This document shows positions 8,983-17,465 of a stretch of DNA of 64,000 bases, piece after piece. Position numbers and translations under genes: made by a program. A model generated the notes under the pieces. It was given only the letters and a program-made list of their open reading frames with translations, did no database searches and had not been told where the DNA came from. Within the stretch, counting starts at the first letter, position 1; every line of letters starts with the position of its first letter. Source of the stretch: Polaribacter butkevichii (lineage in GTDB: Bacteria; Bacteroidota; Bacteroidia; Flavobacteriales; Flavobacteriaceae); NCBI RefSeq assembly GCF_038024105.1, contig NZ_CP150661.1, forward strand, positions 3,253,501 to 3,317,500, given 5' to 3'.

Positions 8983-9594
8983 TTAGAGTTCTGTTGCAAA
9001 AGACTTTTTAAAAAGTTTTATAAAGTCATCTTGTACGCTTTGTCCTTTGTTTTTATTATACCAAACTTGTAGATCTTGTTTAAACTCAGCGTCTAATGCA
9101 CCGTGTTTTGCTTTGTAATCGGCCACCATTTGAGTGGCAACAGTTGGTCTTGGTCCCCAAGTGTCAATTACGTTATGCTCTTTATCTAAAGCAATTAATT
9201 TAGGAATTGCTTTACCTCCATTGGTTAAAAATAAGTTCATTAAATCTTCGTTATCATCTCTTAAAACTAATTTTAAATCAATTAGTTTGTTTGCTTCTGC
9301 AATTTTAGCAATTACAGGTAGGTTTTGTGCAGCATCTCCACACCATCCTTCAGCAATAACCAACCATGTTTGTGGTTCTTTTACTTCTTGTATTTCTGCA
9401 ATTGTGTTCTCAGAAATTTTTATGGTTTTATCTAGTCGTTTCATTCTTCTGTCGTTTAACATACTATAATTTGTTAAATCTTCAGATTGATTATGACCTG
9501 TAGCTTTTCCTTCTGCTAATAAATTGCTTACTAAAGCTCTAAATTCTTGATATGATAATGCGTTTTCTAAACTTTTTTTAATAATATTTTTCAT
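8983..9594 (-). CDS. Thioredoxin-fold protein with a single active-site cysteine (thioredoxin_9-like)
   Basis: 203 residues. A thioredoxin fold is indicated by TWLVIAEGWCGDAAQNLPV (about residues 77-95) and by the cis-proline region KAIPKLIALD (about 129-138). The usual CxxC is reduced to CGDA, leaving one cysteine, as in the thioredoxin_9 family. It may therefore act as a monothiol reductase, chaperone or binding protein rather than a disulfide reductase. There is no signal peptide. It is a monocistron with its own Bacteroidetes promoter (9611-9644) and terminator (8928-8961), and an AGGAG-like sequence sits just before the ATG. Confidence 0.8.
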   Translation of the reverse strand: MKNIIKKSLENALSYQEFRALVSNLLAEGKATGHNQSEDLTNYSMLNDRRMKRLDKTIKISENTIAEIQEVKEPQTWLVIAEGWCGDAAQNLPVIAKIAEANKLIDLKLVLRDDNEDLMNLFLTNGGKAIPKLIALDKEHNVIDTWGPRPTVATQMVADYKAKHGALDAEFKQDLQVWYNKNKGQSVQDDFIKLFKKSFATEL

Positions 9595-9610
9595 CTCCTA
9601 ATATTTTATG

Positions 9611-9644
9611 CAAAGGTATTTGTATTGATTAAATTATTCTGCAA
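9611..9644 (-). promoter_or_regulatory. Promoter of the thioredoxin-like gene
   Basis: Minus strand TTG (9642-9644), 23 bases, then TACCTTTG (9611-9618), matching the Bacteroidetes -33/-7 pattern. The palindrome CTTTGT-T-ACAAAG (9646-9658) lies immediately upstream and could be an operator. Confidence 0.6.
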
Positions 9645-9716
9645 CCTTTGTTACAAAGTACGTGACTTTTTAATCATTTATATAGACGAAAAAATGGAGG
9701 CACCTTACAAATTATT

Positions 9717-10667
9717 TTAAAGTAGTTCTTTTTGTAAGTTGGTAAGAATATCTTTTGTCATTGTAGATAAATTAAATTTGTGCTGCCAATTCCAATCGGA
9801 TCTTGCTTCAGAATCATCTATAGATGCTGGCCAGCTATCTGCAATTTGCTGTCTAAAATCTGGTTGATAAGAAATTTTAAATTCAGGAATGTGTTTTTTT
9901 ATTTCTGATGCAATTTCTTCTGGTGTAAAACTCATAGCCGCTAAATTATAACCCGTTCTATTTTTTATATTTTTAACATCCGTTTGCATTAATTGTATGG
10001 TTGCATTAACAGCATCCTCCATATACATCATTGGTAGGCGTGTGTTTTTAGCTAAAAAACATTGGTAAGATCCTTTTTCTATAGCGTTAAAATAAATGTC
10101 TACTGCATAATCTGTTGTTCCTCCACCAGGTTTAGAGTTCCAAGAAATAATACCCGGATAACGTAAACTTCTAACATCTACACCAAATTTTTCGTGGTAA
10201 TAATTACACCAAAATTCGCCTGCAACTTTACTAATTCCGTAAACTGTAGAAGGCTGCATTACTGTATTTTGTGGTGTGTTAATTTTTGGTGTATTCGGTC
10301 CAAAAACGGCAATAGAACTTGGCCAATATACTTGTTTAATATGTTTTTCTTTAGCTAAATCTAAAACAGCTAGTAATGAGTTCATATTTAAGTCCCATGC
10401 TTTTTGTGGGTGTTGTTCTGCAGTTGCAGATAATATGGCAGCTAATAAATAAACCTGGGTAACTTTGTGTTGTTTTATGGTTGCAAGTATTGTTTCTTTG
10501 TCAGTAGCATCAATAATTTCAAATGGACCAGAAGCCATCATTTTTTTATTGCCTTCTCTAATGTCTGAAGCAATTACATGGTTGTTGCCATATAAAACGC
10601 GGAGTTTTTGTGTCAATTCATTTCCTATTTGACCACTAGCTCCTAAAACCAAAATTATTTCACCCAT
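9717..10667 (-). CDS. SDR-type L-threonine 3-dehydrogenase (NAD-dependent epimerase family)
   Basis: 316 residues. The Rossmann motif GASGQIG (about residues 9-15), catalytic YGISK (Tyr and Lys, about 144-148) and substrate-region RYPGIISW (about 169-176) place it in the extended short-chain dehydrogenase family. The length and overall sequence fit the L-threonine 3-dehydrogenase known from Flavobacterium, which oxidises threonine to 2-amino-3-ketobutyrate with NAD. The enzyme is cytoplasmic. It is a monocistron preceded by a TACCTTTG promoter element at 10694-10701. UDP-glucose epimerase is the less likely alternative. Confidence 0.85.
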   Translation of the reverse strand: MGEIILVLGASGQIGNELTQKLRVLYGNNHVIASDIREGNKKMMASGPFEIIDATDKETILATIKQHKVTQVYLLAAILSATAEQHPQKAWDLNMNSLLAVLDLAKEKHIKQVYWPSSIAVFGPNTPKINTPQNTVMQPSTVYGISKVAGEFWCNYYHEKFGVDVRSLRYPGIISWNSKPGGGTTDYAVDIYFNAIEKGSYQCFLAKNTRLPMMYMEDAVNATIQLMQTDVKNIKNRTGYNLAAMSFTPEEIASEIKKHIPEFKISYQPDFRQQIADSWPASIDDSEARSDWNWQHKFNLSTMTKDILTNLQKELL

Positions 10668-10693
10668 ACCTCTAAATATGATTTTAATAATAA

Positions 10694-10701
10694 CAAAGGT
10701 A
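10694..10701 (-). promoter_or_regulatory. -7 element of the threonine dehydrogenase promoter
   Basis: Minus strand TACCTTTG fits the Bacteroidetes TAnnTTTG consensus, 27 bases before the ATG. A clear TTG -33 element is not visible. Confidence 0.5.
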
Positions 10702-10840
10702 CTTAATTTTATTATTCGTAAAATAAATTACTTAAAATAATTATTCAATAATTTAAAAACTATAAACAGCCCTGTTGTTACAATTTTCTTAAATAGACAA
10801 TAGATGCTCTTAAAATGTGTATTTTTACCACTTATTATAT

Positions 10841-11491
10841 ATGATCGTGAAACAATTAATGTACTTATTACTGTTTTTAGTTTTATTTTCTTGCGGAAAT
10901 GATAAGAAAGAAACTACTACAACGGTTCAAGAAAAGCCTAAGCGAAGCATTGTAAAACAACATGTTGCTTTGGTAAATGTAAAATCTACTTATAAAAAGG
11001 AAGTAGAAAATTGGCAAGAATTAAAATCGGTAAACTCGTTTATAAAAAAATTCGAAAAAGTATCTCCTAACGAGGCTTTAAGCAATGCATTAGAATTAAG
11101 AGATTTGGTTGTAAGTTTAAAAGATAGTGTAAAACCAACGCTTTTTGATAATCAGCCTTTTGAAACAAGAATAAATGTGTTACATAATGAAGTGCTTCGT
11201 TTGGCAGATTTAACGTTTATACCTGCAATTACATCAGAAGAAGTTAATTTGCAAATAGATAAAACAATAGCAGCTTTTTCATCCGTAAATGAAAAAATAA
11301 ACAGCATACTAGCTAAAAAGTCTTTTGAAGATGCCATAGATATCGAAATCGATTATATTGGAATAGATTCTACAAAAATAGATAGCATTTCTAAGAAATC
11401 TATCAATCTAAAAAGGAAAGAGAACAACTTAAAAAAGAGTGAACTAAATAGCGATTTACTTCATGAAATTAAACCAATAACAAGAGAGTAG
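10841..11491 (+). CDS. Hypothetical lipoprotein
   Basis: 216 residues from the ATG at 10841, chosen because MIVKQLMYLLLFLVLFSCG is a complete lipoprotein signal with the lipobox Cys at about residue 18; the upstream in-frame ATG adds only eight aromatic residues. The mature part is charged and helical (Lys/Glu rich), with no recognised domain. It is followed after 2 bases by a second small lipoprotein gene, so the two are likely co-transcribed. Function is unknown, and an inner- or outer-membrane location facing the periplasm is inferred. Confidence 0.7.
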   Translation: MIVKQLMYLLLFLVLFSCGNDKKETTTTVQEKPKRSIVKQHVALVNVKSTYKKEVENWQELKSVNSFIKKFEKVSPNEALSNALELRDLVVSLKDSVKPTLFDNQPFETRINVLHNEVLRLADLTFIPAITSEEVNLQIDKTIAAFSSVNEKINSILAKKSFEDAIDIEIDYIGIDSTKIDSISKKSINLKRKENNLKKSELNSDLLHEIKPITRE

Positions 11492-11493
11492 AA

Positions 11494-12015
11494 ATGAAAA
11501 ATATCTTCTTCCTTTTAGTGGTGATTATTTCTTTTTTTGGCTGTAGTCAAACAAAACAAATTACAACAACTCAAAGCATATCAGCCATAAAAACGGATGT
11601 AAAAACCTTATTAGATAATTGGCATAAGGCAGCTTCGGATGCAGATTACAAAGGTTATTTTGGTGCAATGGATAGTGTTTCTGTTCTTATAGGGACAGAT
11701 GCTACAGAAAATTGGAATAAAATGCAATTTGCAAGTTTTAGTAAACCTTTTTTTGACAAAGGTAAAGCTTGGTCTTTTAAACCTCTAGAAAGAAATGTTT
11801 ACGTAAGTGAGCAAAGAAATTTTGTATGGTTTGATGAATTGTTAGATACTTGGATGGGAACTTGCAGAGGTTCTGGTGTTTTAGAGAAGAAGCAGAATAC
11901 TTGGAAAATTAAACACTATGTTTTATCTGTAGAAATACCTAATAATAATGTTCAGGCGGTGATTAAAGCAAAGAAAAAAAGTGATTCTATATTTTTAACT
12001 AGGTTTAATAAGTAG
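11494..12015 (+). CDS. NTF2-like/SnoaL-type lipoprotein
   Basis: 173 residues. The lipoprotein signal MKNIFFLLVVIISFFGCS has its Cys at residue 17. The mature domain has the SnoaL/DUF4440 pattern: LLDNWHKAASDADYKGYFGA (about 39-58), a central DSVSVLIGTDATENW, then paired strands FVWFDELLDTW and GSGVLEKKQNTWKIKHYVLS. NTF2-like proteins of this sort are small ligand-binding or enzymatic cups; no catalytic residue can be assigned. It lies 2 bases after the preceding lipoprotein gene. The composite repeat at 12018-12144 follows the stop. Confidence 0.75.
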   Translation: MKNIFFLLVVIISFFGCSQTKQITTTQSISAIKTDVKTLLDNWHKAASDADYKGYFGAMDSVSVLIGTDATENWNKMQFASFSKPFFDKGKAWSFKPLERNVYVSEQRNFVWFDELLDTWMGTCRGSGVLEKKQNTWKIKHYVLSVEIPNNNVQAVIKAKKKSDSIFLTRFNK

Positions 12016-12017
12016 TA

Positions 12018-12144
12018 TTAGAAGCTATTTCCTGCTTTCGCTACTCGCTTTTTTTAGTTTATTCTCGATACAAATTTTTCATTCTTCAAAATTCACTCGA
12101 AATAACCTAAAAAAGAGCTCAAACATGCCGCTCTATCAGGGCTA
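12018..12144 (-). repeat. Composite intergenic repeat: outer element A carrying inner module C
   Basis: Read on the minus strand it starts TAGCCCTGATAGAGCGGCAT and ends GCAGGAAATAGCTTCTAA. The inside holds a TTCGAGTGAATTTTGAAG...TATCGAGAA module. The same ends and the same inner module recur at 48794-48922, and the same ends with a different inside recur at 37048-37212. It sits between two convergent genes. Confidence 0.75.
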
Positions 12145-12189
12145 GATTTGTTTGCTGGCTTTTAGAAATTACTTTAAACCAATAGAATA

Positions 12190-12663
12190 TTAAGAAACTA
12201 CTTCGGCAACTACTTTAAAAATCAACTCATTTTCAAATCCTTTTCGCATTAAAAAATCAATTAGCTTTTTCTTTCTCTTGTAGTTATCAGTTTCAGAAAT
12301 TACCTCATTTCTATTCTCTGTAATTCTATAAATAGTTTTTAAATACTCATCTTCGTCAATTTCTTTTAAAGCTGTTTTTATGTTGTATGCAGAAATGTCT
12401 CTAAACTTTAATTCTCTAACAATACGTTGTTTTCCCCAAGATTTAATTCTAAATTTTCCACGGGCAAAACTTTTAGCAAAACGTTCTTCATTTAAAAAAT
12501 TATCTTTCATTAAGCTTAAAAGAATCATTTCTTTAGCCTCCGGAATTAAATTGTATTCATACATTTTTTGCTCCACTTCTTTGTGGCTTCTATCTTGGTA
12601 AACGCAGTAGTTTTCTAACTTACGTTTTATTTCATCAACCGTAAAAGACTTCTTTTTTATCAT
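12190..12663 (-). CDS. recX: RecX-family regulatory protein
   Basis: 157 residues of helical repeats typical of RecX: YCVYQDRSHKEVEQKMYEY (about 19-37), FLNEERFAKSFARGKFRIKS (about 56-75) with the family-typical basic W-G-K-x-R-I segment (WGKQRIVRELKFR), and a third repeat near the C-terminus. RecX binds RecA filaments and blocks their extension in the cytoplasm. recA is not nearby. The gene is a monocistron converging with the NTF2-like lipoprotein, and its ATG faces the terminator of the efflux operon. Confidence 0.85.
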   Translation of the reverse strand: MIKKKSFTVDEIKRKLENYCVYQDRSHKEVEQKMYEYNLIPEAKEMILLSLMKDNFLNEERFAKSFARGKFRIKSWGKQRIVRELKFRDISAYNIKTALKEIDEDEYLKTIYRITENRNEVISETDNYKRKKKLIDFLMRKGFENELIFKVVAEVVS

Positions 12664-12680
12664 TGGTTTAAAAATACAAA

Positions 12681-12711
12681 AAGAGATGAAATTATATAAA
12701 TTTCATCTCTT
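12681..12711 (-). terminator. Terminator of the efflux operon
   Basis: A 12-base stem, AAGAGATGAAAT / ATTTCATCTCTT, is followed on the minus strand by a T-rich tract. It lies 27 bases past the RND stop and also has T's on the plus side. Confidence 0.8.
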
Positions 12712-12737
12712 TTATTATAAAAATATAGGTTTAAAAC

Positions 12738-15700
12738 TTAGATTTGGTTTTTCTCATCGATTCTTTGATCGGTATTAAAGACCTCTTCTGTAATTAGTTT
12801 TTTAGGAGATATTTTACTCTTTAGCCACATTTTAAATAATGTTATTAAGTAAAATAAAACAGGTACTAAAATTAATGTTAAAAAGGTAGCTATTAATAAA
12901 CCGTAAATAACGGTCCATGCTAAGGGCCCCCAGAAAGCAACATTGTCTCCTCCAAAATAAATATGAGGGTTGTATTCTGTAAATAAACTAAAGAAGTTTA
13001 TGTTTAAACCAATAGCTAACGGAATTAAACCTAAAATAGTGGTAATTGCAGTTAATAAAACGGGTCTTAAACGTGCTCCACCAGCTCTTACTATGGCTTC
13101 GAACAAGGTTTCTTTGTCTAAATAATCTTCATGATCTAAACCTAATTCTCCTTTTTTTCTGTCAATTAATAATTGTGCATAATCTAAAAGTACAACTCCG
13201 TTGTTTACCACAATTCCTGCCAGCGAAATAATTCCCATCATGGTCATCATAATCACAAAAGAACTTCCAGAAATAACAATTCCTCCAAAAACCCCAATAA
13301 AGCTTAAGAAAATAGCAATCATTATAATTCCTGGTTTAGAAACCGAATTAAATTGAAAAATTAAAATAAAGAAAATTAATGCCAAACCTGTAAAAAATGC
13401 ACCCACTAAGAATAACATTTGTTTGTTTTGTTCTTCAATTTGACCTGTATAATCAATTTTAATTCCTTTTGGTAAATTCTTAAAATCTTTCATTTCATTT
13501 TGAATTTTACCAACTACGGCTGCAGCATCTGTTTCTCCTGGAGCTAATGCAGAATAAACAGTAACTACTCTTTTAATGTCTTTGTGTTTAATAGCACTAA
13601 AACCAGAATTGTTTTTTTGTGTTGCTACGGTAGAAACCGGAATTTCTTTTATTTTACCAGAAGCCATGTCTCTAAAGATAATGTTCTGATTAAATAAAGC
13701 GCTTGTGTTATATCTGTCTGCTTTATTAAAACGAACATAAATATCATAATCGTCTCCATCTTCTTTATAAACACCTGCTTTGTTTCCAAAAATAGAAGCT
13801 CTTAATTGAGAGCCAACTTGACCTGTAGAAACGCCTAACTCACCGGCTTTTTTTCTATCCACTAAAACTTCCATTCCTGGTTTGTCTCTGTTTACATCGA
13901 TCTTTAATTCATCTATACCAGCAATACTTTTTGTGTTGATAAAGTCTCGCATTCTTTGAGCTGTATGAATTAACTCTGCGTAATCATCACCTTCAATTTC
14001 AATATTTATAGGAGATCCAACAGGTGGTCCATTAGCATCTTTTTCTACAGAAATTAAAACTCCAGGATAAATACCAACCAAAGCAGTTTGTAATTTCTGA
14101 CGCATTAATTCACTATCTAAACCTCTTCTATATTTGTATTCTCTCATGGAAGCCGTTACTTTTCCTTTGTGTGGCATTTCTGCAGCAGAACCTCCATCTG
14201 TTTGAGGGTTTCCTGCGCCTTCACCAACCTGAGAAACTAAACTTTCTACCATAAAGTTATAGTCGCCATCCATATATTCATCACTATATAAAACGGTTTC
14301 TACTTTTGCTTCGATTAGTTTGGTAATCTCATTTGTTTTTTGAATATCTGTTCCTTCAGGATATTCTATATAAACAATAATTTGATTTGGTTTATTATCC
14401 GGAAAAAATTCTACTTTAGTTCTTTGTGTTTTTAAAGACCATCCGAAGGCCATAAACGAAGCAAATAATAAAATGGTGGTTCCAATTACTAAAAAGTAAG
14501 GTCTTTTGCCTGTTAAGGCTTTTCTTAAACTGTTTTCGTACCAACCTTCTAATATTGGTAATACTTTGTTTTGAAAGCTATTAGCCCATCCTCTTAAAAA
14601 TAAACGATATACCCAAAGCATAATTGCGGTAAAAATCATTAAAGAACCAAGCGCACTGTATGTGCCTCCTATTAGTAAAACAATAATTCCTACAAAAGTC
14701 ATTATACTTGTAAGAATGGCTATTTTTTTAATTGGCATATCTACATCTTCTACACTCATAAATTGAGAAACCAATACAGAGTTAAAGAAAATAGCAACTA
14801 ATAATGATGAACCTAAAACGGTAGATAAAGTAATTGGTAATAACACCATAAAATCTCCCATAACCCCAGGCCAAAGACCAAGCGGAATAAATGCAGCAAC
14901 AGTGGTTGCGGTAGAAATAATAATAGGATATGCAATTTCGCTAATTCCTTTTTTTGCAGCTTCAATTCTGCCCATTCCTTCTTCATCCATTAAACGATAT
15001 ACGTTTTCTACCACTACAATTCCGTTGTCTACCAGCATTCCTAGTCCCATAATTAACCCAAAAAGAATCATGGTATTCATGGTGTAGCCTAATAAGTTTA
15101 AGATCATTAAAGACATAAACATAGACATTGGTATTGCAAACCCAACAAATACAGCGTTTTTAAATCCTAAGAAAAACATTAAGACGGTTACCACTAAGAT
15201 TACTCCAAAAATAATATTGTTTACTAAATCATCTACTTGTCCAATGGTTTTAGAAGATTGATCGTTAGTAATTGTTACTTTTAAATCTTTTGGAAAATAA
15301 TTTTCTATAGCTTCGGCAACAATTACTTGAATTTGTTCTGATGCCGCTACCATGTTTTTACCCGCTCTTTTTTTAACATCGAGCATAACAACCTCTTTAC
15401 CTCTTTCTCTGGCAAAAGTGGTTTTGTCTTTGTCTTTAAAAGCAACAGTGGCTACGTCTTTTAAATAAATAGGATTGTTAAATTCAGATTTTATTACAAA
15501 ATCTTCTAAAGCAGCAGGTTTTTCAATTTCACCAATAATTCTAACCGTTCTTCTTTGTCCGCTTGTAATAAAATTACCAGCAGACATGGTTACGTTTCCG
15601 TTGCTAATGGCAGAAGTAATATCATTAAAACTTACTTTTGCCGCCATCATTTTAAAGATATCTACGGCAACTTCAACTTCTTTTTCTTGAGCACCACGAA

Positions 15701-16271
15701 TATCAACTTTTTTAATTTCGGCTAAATCTTCTATTTCATCTTGTAAATATTCACCAAATTCTTTTAGTTTATATACAGGATAATCACCAGAAATATTAAT
15801 GTTTAAAATGGCAATTTCTTCCGATAAACTTAAATCAAAAACATTAGGTTCTATTTTAGCTCCGTTAAAAGTAGGCCAATCTTCACTAGCTGTTTCTGTA
15901 GCTATTTCGTCTTTAATTTTTTGTTTAGCAAGTTCTACTGAAATGTTTTCATCAAACTCAACAACCACCATCGAGTAGTCTTCTTGAGACGTTGAAGTAA
16001 CTTCTACAACATTACTAATAGTTTTTACTTCATCCTCTAGAGGGTCTGTAATTAATTTTTCTATATCTTCTGCGGTGTTTCCTGGGTAAATAGTACTAAT
16101 GTATATTTTAGTTTCCTTAACCTCCGGAAAATTTTCTCGGGCCATGCTTAAATAAGCTGTAATTCCGTAGAAAAATAGCACAGCCATTAATACGTAAATG
16201 GTTGTTTTATTATGAATTGCCCAAGCAGATAACTTAAATTCTTTATCTACTTGTTTTTTTTGTTTTGTCAT
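12738..16271 (-). CDS. RND-family efflux pump inner-membrane permease
   Basis: 1177 residues, somewhat longer than AcrB. An N-terminal membrane helix (about 20-40) is followed by the porter motif RENFPEVKETKIYISTIYPG, six helices around 350-545, a mid-protein stretch with extra hydrophobic helices (about 500-640), a second porter/docking half, and a C-terminal helix bundle. TM4 contains GMLVDNGIVVVENV, where AcrB-type pumps have a double Asp relay; here the second position is Asn. It acts as a proton-driven exporter in a tripartite pump with the MFP and TolC genes just upstream (gaps of 10-11 bases). The substrate is unknown. Confidence 0.92.
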   Translation of the reverse strand: MTKQKKQVDKEFKLSAWAIHNKTTIYVLMAVLFFYGITAYLSMARENFPEVKETKIYISTIYPGNTAEDIEKLITDPLEDEVKTISNVVEVTSTSQEDYSMVVVEFDENISVELAKQKIKDEIATETASEDWPTFNGAKIEPNVFDLSLSEEIAILNINISGDYPVYKLKEFGEYLQDEIEDLAEIKKVDIRGAQEKEVEVAVDIFKMMAAKVSFNDITSAISNGNVTMSAGNFITSGQRRTVRIIGEIEKPAALEDFVIKSEFNNPIYLKDVATVAFKDKDKTTFARERGKEVVMLDVKKRAGKNMVAASEQIQVIVAEAIENYFPKDLKVTITNDQSSKTIGQVDDLVNNIIFGVILVVTVLMFFLGFKNAVFVGFAIPMSMFMSLMILNLLGYTMNTMILFGLIMGLGMLVDNGIVVVENVYRLMDEEGMGRIEAAKKGISEIAYPIIISTATTVAAFIPLGLWPGVMGDFMVLLPITLSTVLGSSLLVAIFFNSVLVSQFMSVEDVDMPIKKIAILTSIMTFVGIIVLLIGGTYSALGSLMIFTAIMLWVYRLFLRGWANSFQNKVLPILEGWYENSLRKALTGKRPYFLVIGTTILLFASFMAFGWSLKTQRTKVEFFPDNKPNQIIVYIEYPEGTDIQKTNEITKLIEAKVETVLYSDEYMDGDYNFMVESLVSQVGEGAGNPQTDGGSAAEMPHKGKVTASMREYKYRRGLDSELMRQKLQTALVGIYPGVLISVEKDANGPPVGSPINIEIEGDDYAELIHTAQRMRDFINTKSIAGIDELKIDVNRDKPGMEVLVDRKKAGELGVSTGQVGSQLRASIFGNKAGVYKEDGDDYDIYVRFNKADRYNTSALFNQNIIFRDMASGKIKEIPVSTVATQKNNSGFSAIKHKDIKRVVTVYSALAPGETDAAAVVGKIQNEMKDFKNLPKGIKIDYTGQIEEQNKQMLFLVGAFFTGLALIFFILIFQFNSVSKPGIIMIAIFLSFIGVFGGIVISGSSFVIMMTMMGIISLAGIVVNNGVVLLDYAQLLIDRKKGELGLDHEDYLDKETLFEAIVRAGGARLRPVLLTAITTILGLIPLAIGLNINFFSLFTEYNPHIYFGGDNVAFWGPLAWTVIYGLLIATFLTLILVPVLFYLITLFKMWLKSKISPKKLITEEVFNTDQRIDEKNQI

Positions 16272-16282
16272 CTCTAGTGTTT

Positions 16283-17455
16283 TTATTTATTGATAACTTT
16301 TACAGTCTGTCCGTTGTTTACACTACGTGCACCTTCTTTAATAATTTCTGTACCAACGGTTAAGTTTTCTAATACTTCAATAAAATTTCCTTGTGTTTTT
16401 CCTGTCTTAATAACTACTCTTTCTGCGATTGCTTCGTTATCAGAATTTTTATCTTTGATGGCATACACAAATTGTTCTCCATTAGCGTTTTCAGAAATAA
16501 TACTTTGCGGTATTAAAATAGCTTTAGCATCTGTATAATCATTAATTTGAAGTTTAGCGGTTAAATTTGGTTTTACATTTCCGCTTTTATTAGCAACCGG
16601 AACTTCAATTTTAAAAGATCTATTATTAGGGTTGATAAAACTACCAACTTGTCTAATAGAGCTATTTAAGCTTGTGCCAAGTACTGGGAATTCTATTTTT
16701 ACTTCTTTATTTTTTTGAATACTTGTAATGTATCTTTCTGGTACTTCTGCCTCTACATACATGTTGTTAAGGTTTACAATTCTAAAAACTTCAGATCCTT
16801 GACCAGGAGCAATAACAGTTCCTGTTTCTTTTATGACATCATCTATAACACCAGAAAATGGCGCTCTAATAGATGATTTAGATTGTTGACTTTTAAGTTG
16901 TTTTAAAGAGTTTCTTTGAGCTTCGTAACTTGTTTTTGCTTGAAGAAACTGAATTTCTGAACCTATTTTCTGCTCCCACAAACGTTTTTGACGCTCAAAA
17001 GTAGTTTTTGCCAATTGTGTAGTTGCTTCTAATTGTGCTACTTGATTGCCTAAACCGCCATCATCTATAGTTGCTAATAATTGTCCTTTAGAAACTTTTT
17101 GTCCTTCTTTAACATAAACTGTTTTTAAAATACCTGCCATTTCTGGGTAAATTAAAATGTTTTGTTTTGTTTTTACATTTCCTTGAATTTCTAAATAGTG
17201 GTTAAAAACTTCTTCTTTTACCTTTATTGTAGTAATTAAAGGAAGTTTTTTTATGGTGTCTTTTTTAGAAATAGCCTCGTTTATAGCTTCTAAATCGGTA
17301 TTTATAGCTTCTATTTTTGCTGTAATTTCTTTCTTTTTAGCGGTTAATTCTTTTAAATTGCCTGTGGCAACTAAATCTGCCACGGAAGTTGTTTTTTCCT
17401 CTCCACAAGAAATTAAAACAAGTGTAATTACTAATAATGAATATATTTTTCTCAT
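16283..17455 (-). CDS. RND efflux periplasmic adaptor subunit (MFP/HlyD family) lipoprotein
   Basis: 390 residues. The lipoprotein signal MRKIYSLLVITLVLISCG (Cys about 17) is followed by a Lys/Glu coiled coil (about 30-70). Next come the lipoyl half-motif GILKTVYVKEGQKVSKGQLL (about 109-128), an alpha-hairpin, its second half SSIRAPFSGVIDDV, and beta-barrel and membrane-proximal domains. It bridges the RND permease and TolC-type channel across the periplasm. It is the third gene of the tetR-tolC-mfp-rnd operon, with 11 bases to the permease gene. Confidence 0.9.
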   Translation of the reverse strand: MRKIYSLLVITLVLISCGEEKTTSVADLVATGNLKELTAKKKEITAKIEAINTDLEAINEAISKKDTIKKLPLITTIKVKEEVFNHYLEIQGNVKTKQNILIYPEMAGILKTVYVKEGQKVSKGQLLATIDDGGLGNQVAQLEATTQLAKTTFERQKRLWEQKIGSEIQFLQAKTSYEAQRNSLKQLKSQQSKSSIRAPFSGVIDDVIKETGTVIAPGQGSEVFRIVNLNNMYVEAEVPERYITSIQKNKEVKIEFPVLGTSLNSSIRQVGSFINPNNRSFKIEVPVANKSGNVKPNLTAKLQINDYTDAKAILIPQSIISENANGEQFVYAIKDKNSDNEAIAERVVIKTGKTQGNFIEVLENLTVGTEIIKEGARSVNNGQTVKVINK

Positions 17456-17465
17456 CGTTTGGTTA

